From: Chloroflexota bacterium
Lineage (GTDB): Bacteria > Chloroflexota > UBA6077 > CF-72
NCBI GenBank assembly: GCA_019247135.1
Contig: JAFAPL010000794.1
Coordinates: forward strand, 1-7,322
Length of the DNA stretch: 7,322 nucleotides
Direction of reading: 5' to 3'
Shown here: positions 6,208 through 7,322 of the stretch, piece by piece
How the letters are laid out: every line of letters starts with the position of its first letter
Numbering within the stretch: position 1 is the first letter of the stretch
Program-made: the position numbers and the translations under genes
The notes under the pieces: generated by a model
Told to the model about the DNA's origin: nothing
Seen by the model: the letters and a program-made list of their open reading frames with translations, nothing else
Database searches by the model: none

Positions 6208-6234
6208 TTGCCCCCAAACTTCTTAACGGAGACT

Positions 6235-6271
6235 ATGCCGGAGTGGTTCGCAGTGTGAACCACTCCGGCAT
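6235..6271 (-). terminator. Hairpin after the heme peroxidase gene (probable terminator)
   Basis: ATGCCGGAGTGGTTC (6235-6249) pairs perfectly over 15 bases with GAACCACTCCGGCAT (6257-6271) around a seven-base loop. It begins 11 bases beyond the peroxidase stop codon, in the normal terminator position. The following minus-strand sequence is not T-rich, so termination may be weak or factor-assisted. It could also protect the message 3' end. Confidence 0.6.
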
Positions 6272-6282
6272 TTGCATTGTGG

Positions 6283-7322
6283 CTACGGCAAGATGAACTG
6301 TCGGCCGTGCCTATCGACCGGGGTTGTACTCGGCGCTGTCGCCGCCGCGGGCTTCGCGGCCGCCGCCGACGGAACAAAGACGTGGTCCTGGACGTTCGTC
6401 GAGTCCGTGTCGCGCCTGATGATGGTGGCCAGACTCGTGCTGGAGATCATGCTGGCCGTGTGCGGGTCGAACTGCTGGTTCTGCCAGAAGTAGCGATCTC
6501 CCGTGCGAAGATTCAGGAACTGTTGACCGATGATGGCCTGGAAAGTCTGGCCGAGCCTGCCATTGTTGACGTGGGCTTCCGCCAGACCGCCAATGAAGAG
6601 ATCGACATTATCGATGCTGCCGAAGGTGGTCTGAAGGTCTCGCTGCAGCACCGGGTCACTGGTCAGGGCGCTGAATGACGTGTACGGGCTCAGGCCCAAC
6701 GCCGTGCGCGTCTGGTTGAGCGAGCCGAGACCTGTATCGCGTTCGCGTTGAATGTCGATGGCGATGAGATCGATCTCGTCGACGTCACCGCCGGGAAGTG
6801 GCGCGAACAGCAGATTCCTCAGTCCCGCCATGGCGTAGACATCCGTCGCCTGTGAATTGTCGACCCCCAGACTACGCAACAGCGGATTGATGCCGTTGGC
6901 AATGTCCTGCTCGGGCGTATTGAAGAACGCTTGCGCCAGAGACTCGCTGAACACCTGCTTGCCAGTGTTGTCGAGGCCTTCCTGCTGATCCGAGACCTGC
7001 GAGTGGCCCATGCGGAACGCGGCCGTCGAAAACTCCTCGCTCACCTGAGCGTTGACCTTGGGATCATACCCGGCGTAGGCCGGCACCGAACCCATCAGGA
7101 GCGGCAAATACTCGGTGTAGACGATGTTCTCGTATTCAGCTGTTGTGATGGCCTTGGCCATGTTGTACAGCTGGTCGCCCGTCCAGCTCGGGTTCTGCGC
7201 TTTCAGCACCGGCGACGCAGAAATTGTGCTCGCGCATGAACAGCGTCGTCACCGCGGTGGGCTCTGGGTTCTCCATCACGCGCGGGTCGCCGGTGACGAA
7301 ACTGCCGTTGACGATGGGCAAC
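6283..7322 (-). CDS. Animal-type heme peroxidase, bacterial branch (C-terminal part, one frameshift)
   Basis: The N-terminus lies beyond the right edge. Visible protein begins MPIVNGSFVTGDPRVMENPE and reaches LFMREHNFCVA (about 7321-7211), then must shift by one base to continue LKAQNPSWTGDQLYNMAKAI (from 7206) down to the stop at 6283. Removing one base between 7207 and 7213 restores the usual family spacing between REHN and NP. Further landmarks are ITTAEYENIVYTEYLPLLMG, the proximal heme histidine in FSTAAFRMGHSQV (His codon 7003-7005), LRNLLFAPLPGGDVDEIDL, IDIQRERDTGLGSLNQTR, PYTSFSALTSDP and the C-terminal IIRRDTDSTNVQDHVFV. The distal-histidine region is off the window. Such enzymes oxidise halides, nitrite or phenols with hydrogen peroxide; the substrate here is unknown. 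IDIQR has Asp where mammalian peroxidases have the Asn that contacts the proximal histidine. The Ala/Pro/Thr-rich tail (about 6286-6370) is outside the fold. Confidence 0.85.

Noticed and set aside
6156..6271. Small transposable element (MITE) between the peroxidase and NirK-like genes
   Set aside because: The inverted arms are only 18 bases with a 16-base loop, no target-site duplication is visible, and the adjacent hairpin is unrelated in sequence.

Overview
The window is GC-rich (clearly above 60% by eye), densely coded DNA from a free-living bacterium. The gene content suggests Chloroflexota: a secreted protein with four LysM repeats and a 3D domain, a NirK-type copper nitrite reductase with an extra N-terminal cupredoxin, a bacterial animal-type heme peroxidase and an F420-type luciferase-like oxidoreductase. 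An actinobacterium is the main alternative. This placement is inference; there is no rRNA or marker gene here.

Positions 1-1297 (minus strand) hold a compact three-gene operon: an AHSA1/SRPBCC protein, an ArsR-like repressor and a second AHSA1/SRPBCC protein that runs off the left edge. The genes overlap by 11 and 4 bases. The operon starts at a recognisable sigma-70-type promoter (1332-1360) carrying two near-identical 16-bp inverted repeats, one in the -35/-10 spacer and one just past the -10 box. These are probable autoregulatory operators. Divergent from it, 1437-2372 (plus) encodes an LLM-class, probably F420-dependent oxidoreductase. Convergent to that is a class I SAM methyltransferase (2403-3215, minus).

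Positions 3268-4548 (minus) encode a secreted LysM/3D cell-wall protein. A 28-bp near-perfect palindrome lies in its coding sequence. Upstream of it is a 234-bp non-coding stretch with a GC-rich hairpin and a three-copy tandem repeat of about 36 bp.

Positions 4783-7322 (minus) hold two redox genes, both apparently damaged. The first is a membrane-tethered cupredoxin-NirK fusion with a -1 frameshift at a 21-bp palindrome and an in-frame loss of the copper-binding half of the first NirK cupredoxin domain. The second is the C-terminal part of an animal-type heme peroxidase with a one-base frameshift near 7210; its N-terminus lies beyond the right edge. Between them are a 15-bp-stem hairpin, a likely terminator of the peroxidase gene, and an 18-bp imperfect inverted repeat upstream of the NirK-like gene. 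The window cannot show whether these lesions are real gene decay or assembly errors.

The most unusual points are the NirK-like protein that has lost its catalytic copper ligands but kept an intact N-terminal cupredoxin, the clustering of lesions in two adjacent redox genes, the operator layout of the SRPBCC/ArsR operon, and the tandem repeat upstream of the LysM gene.
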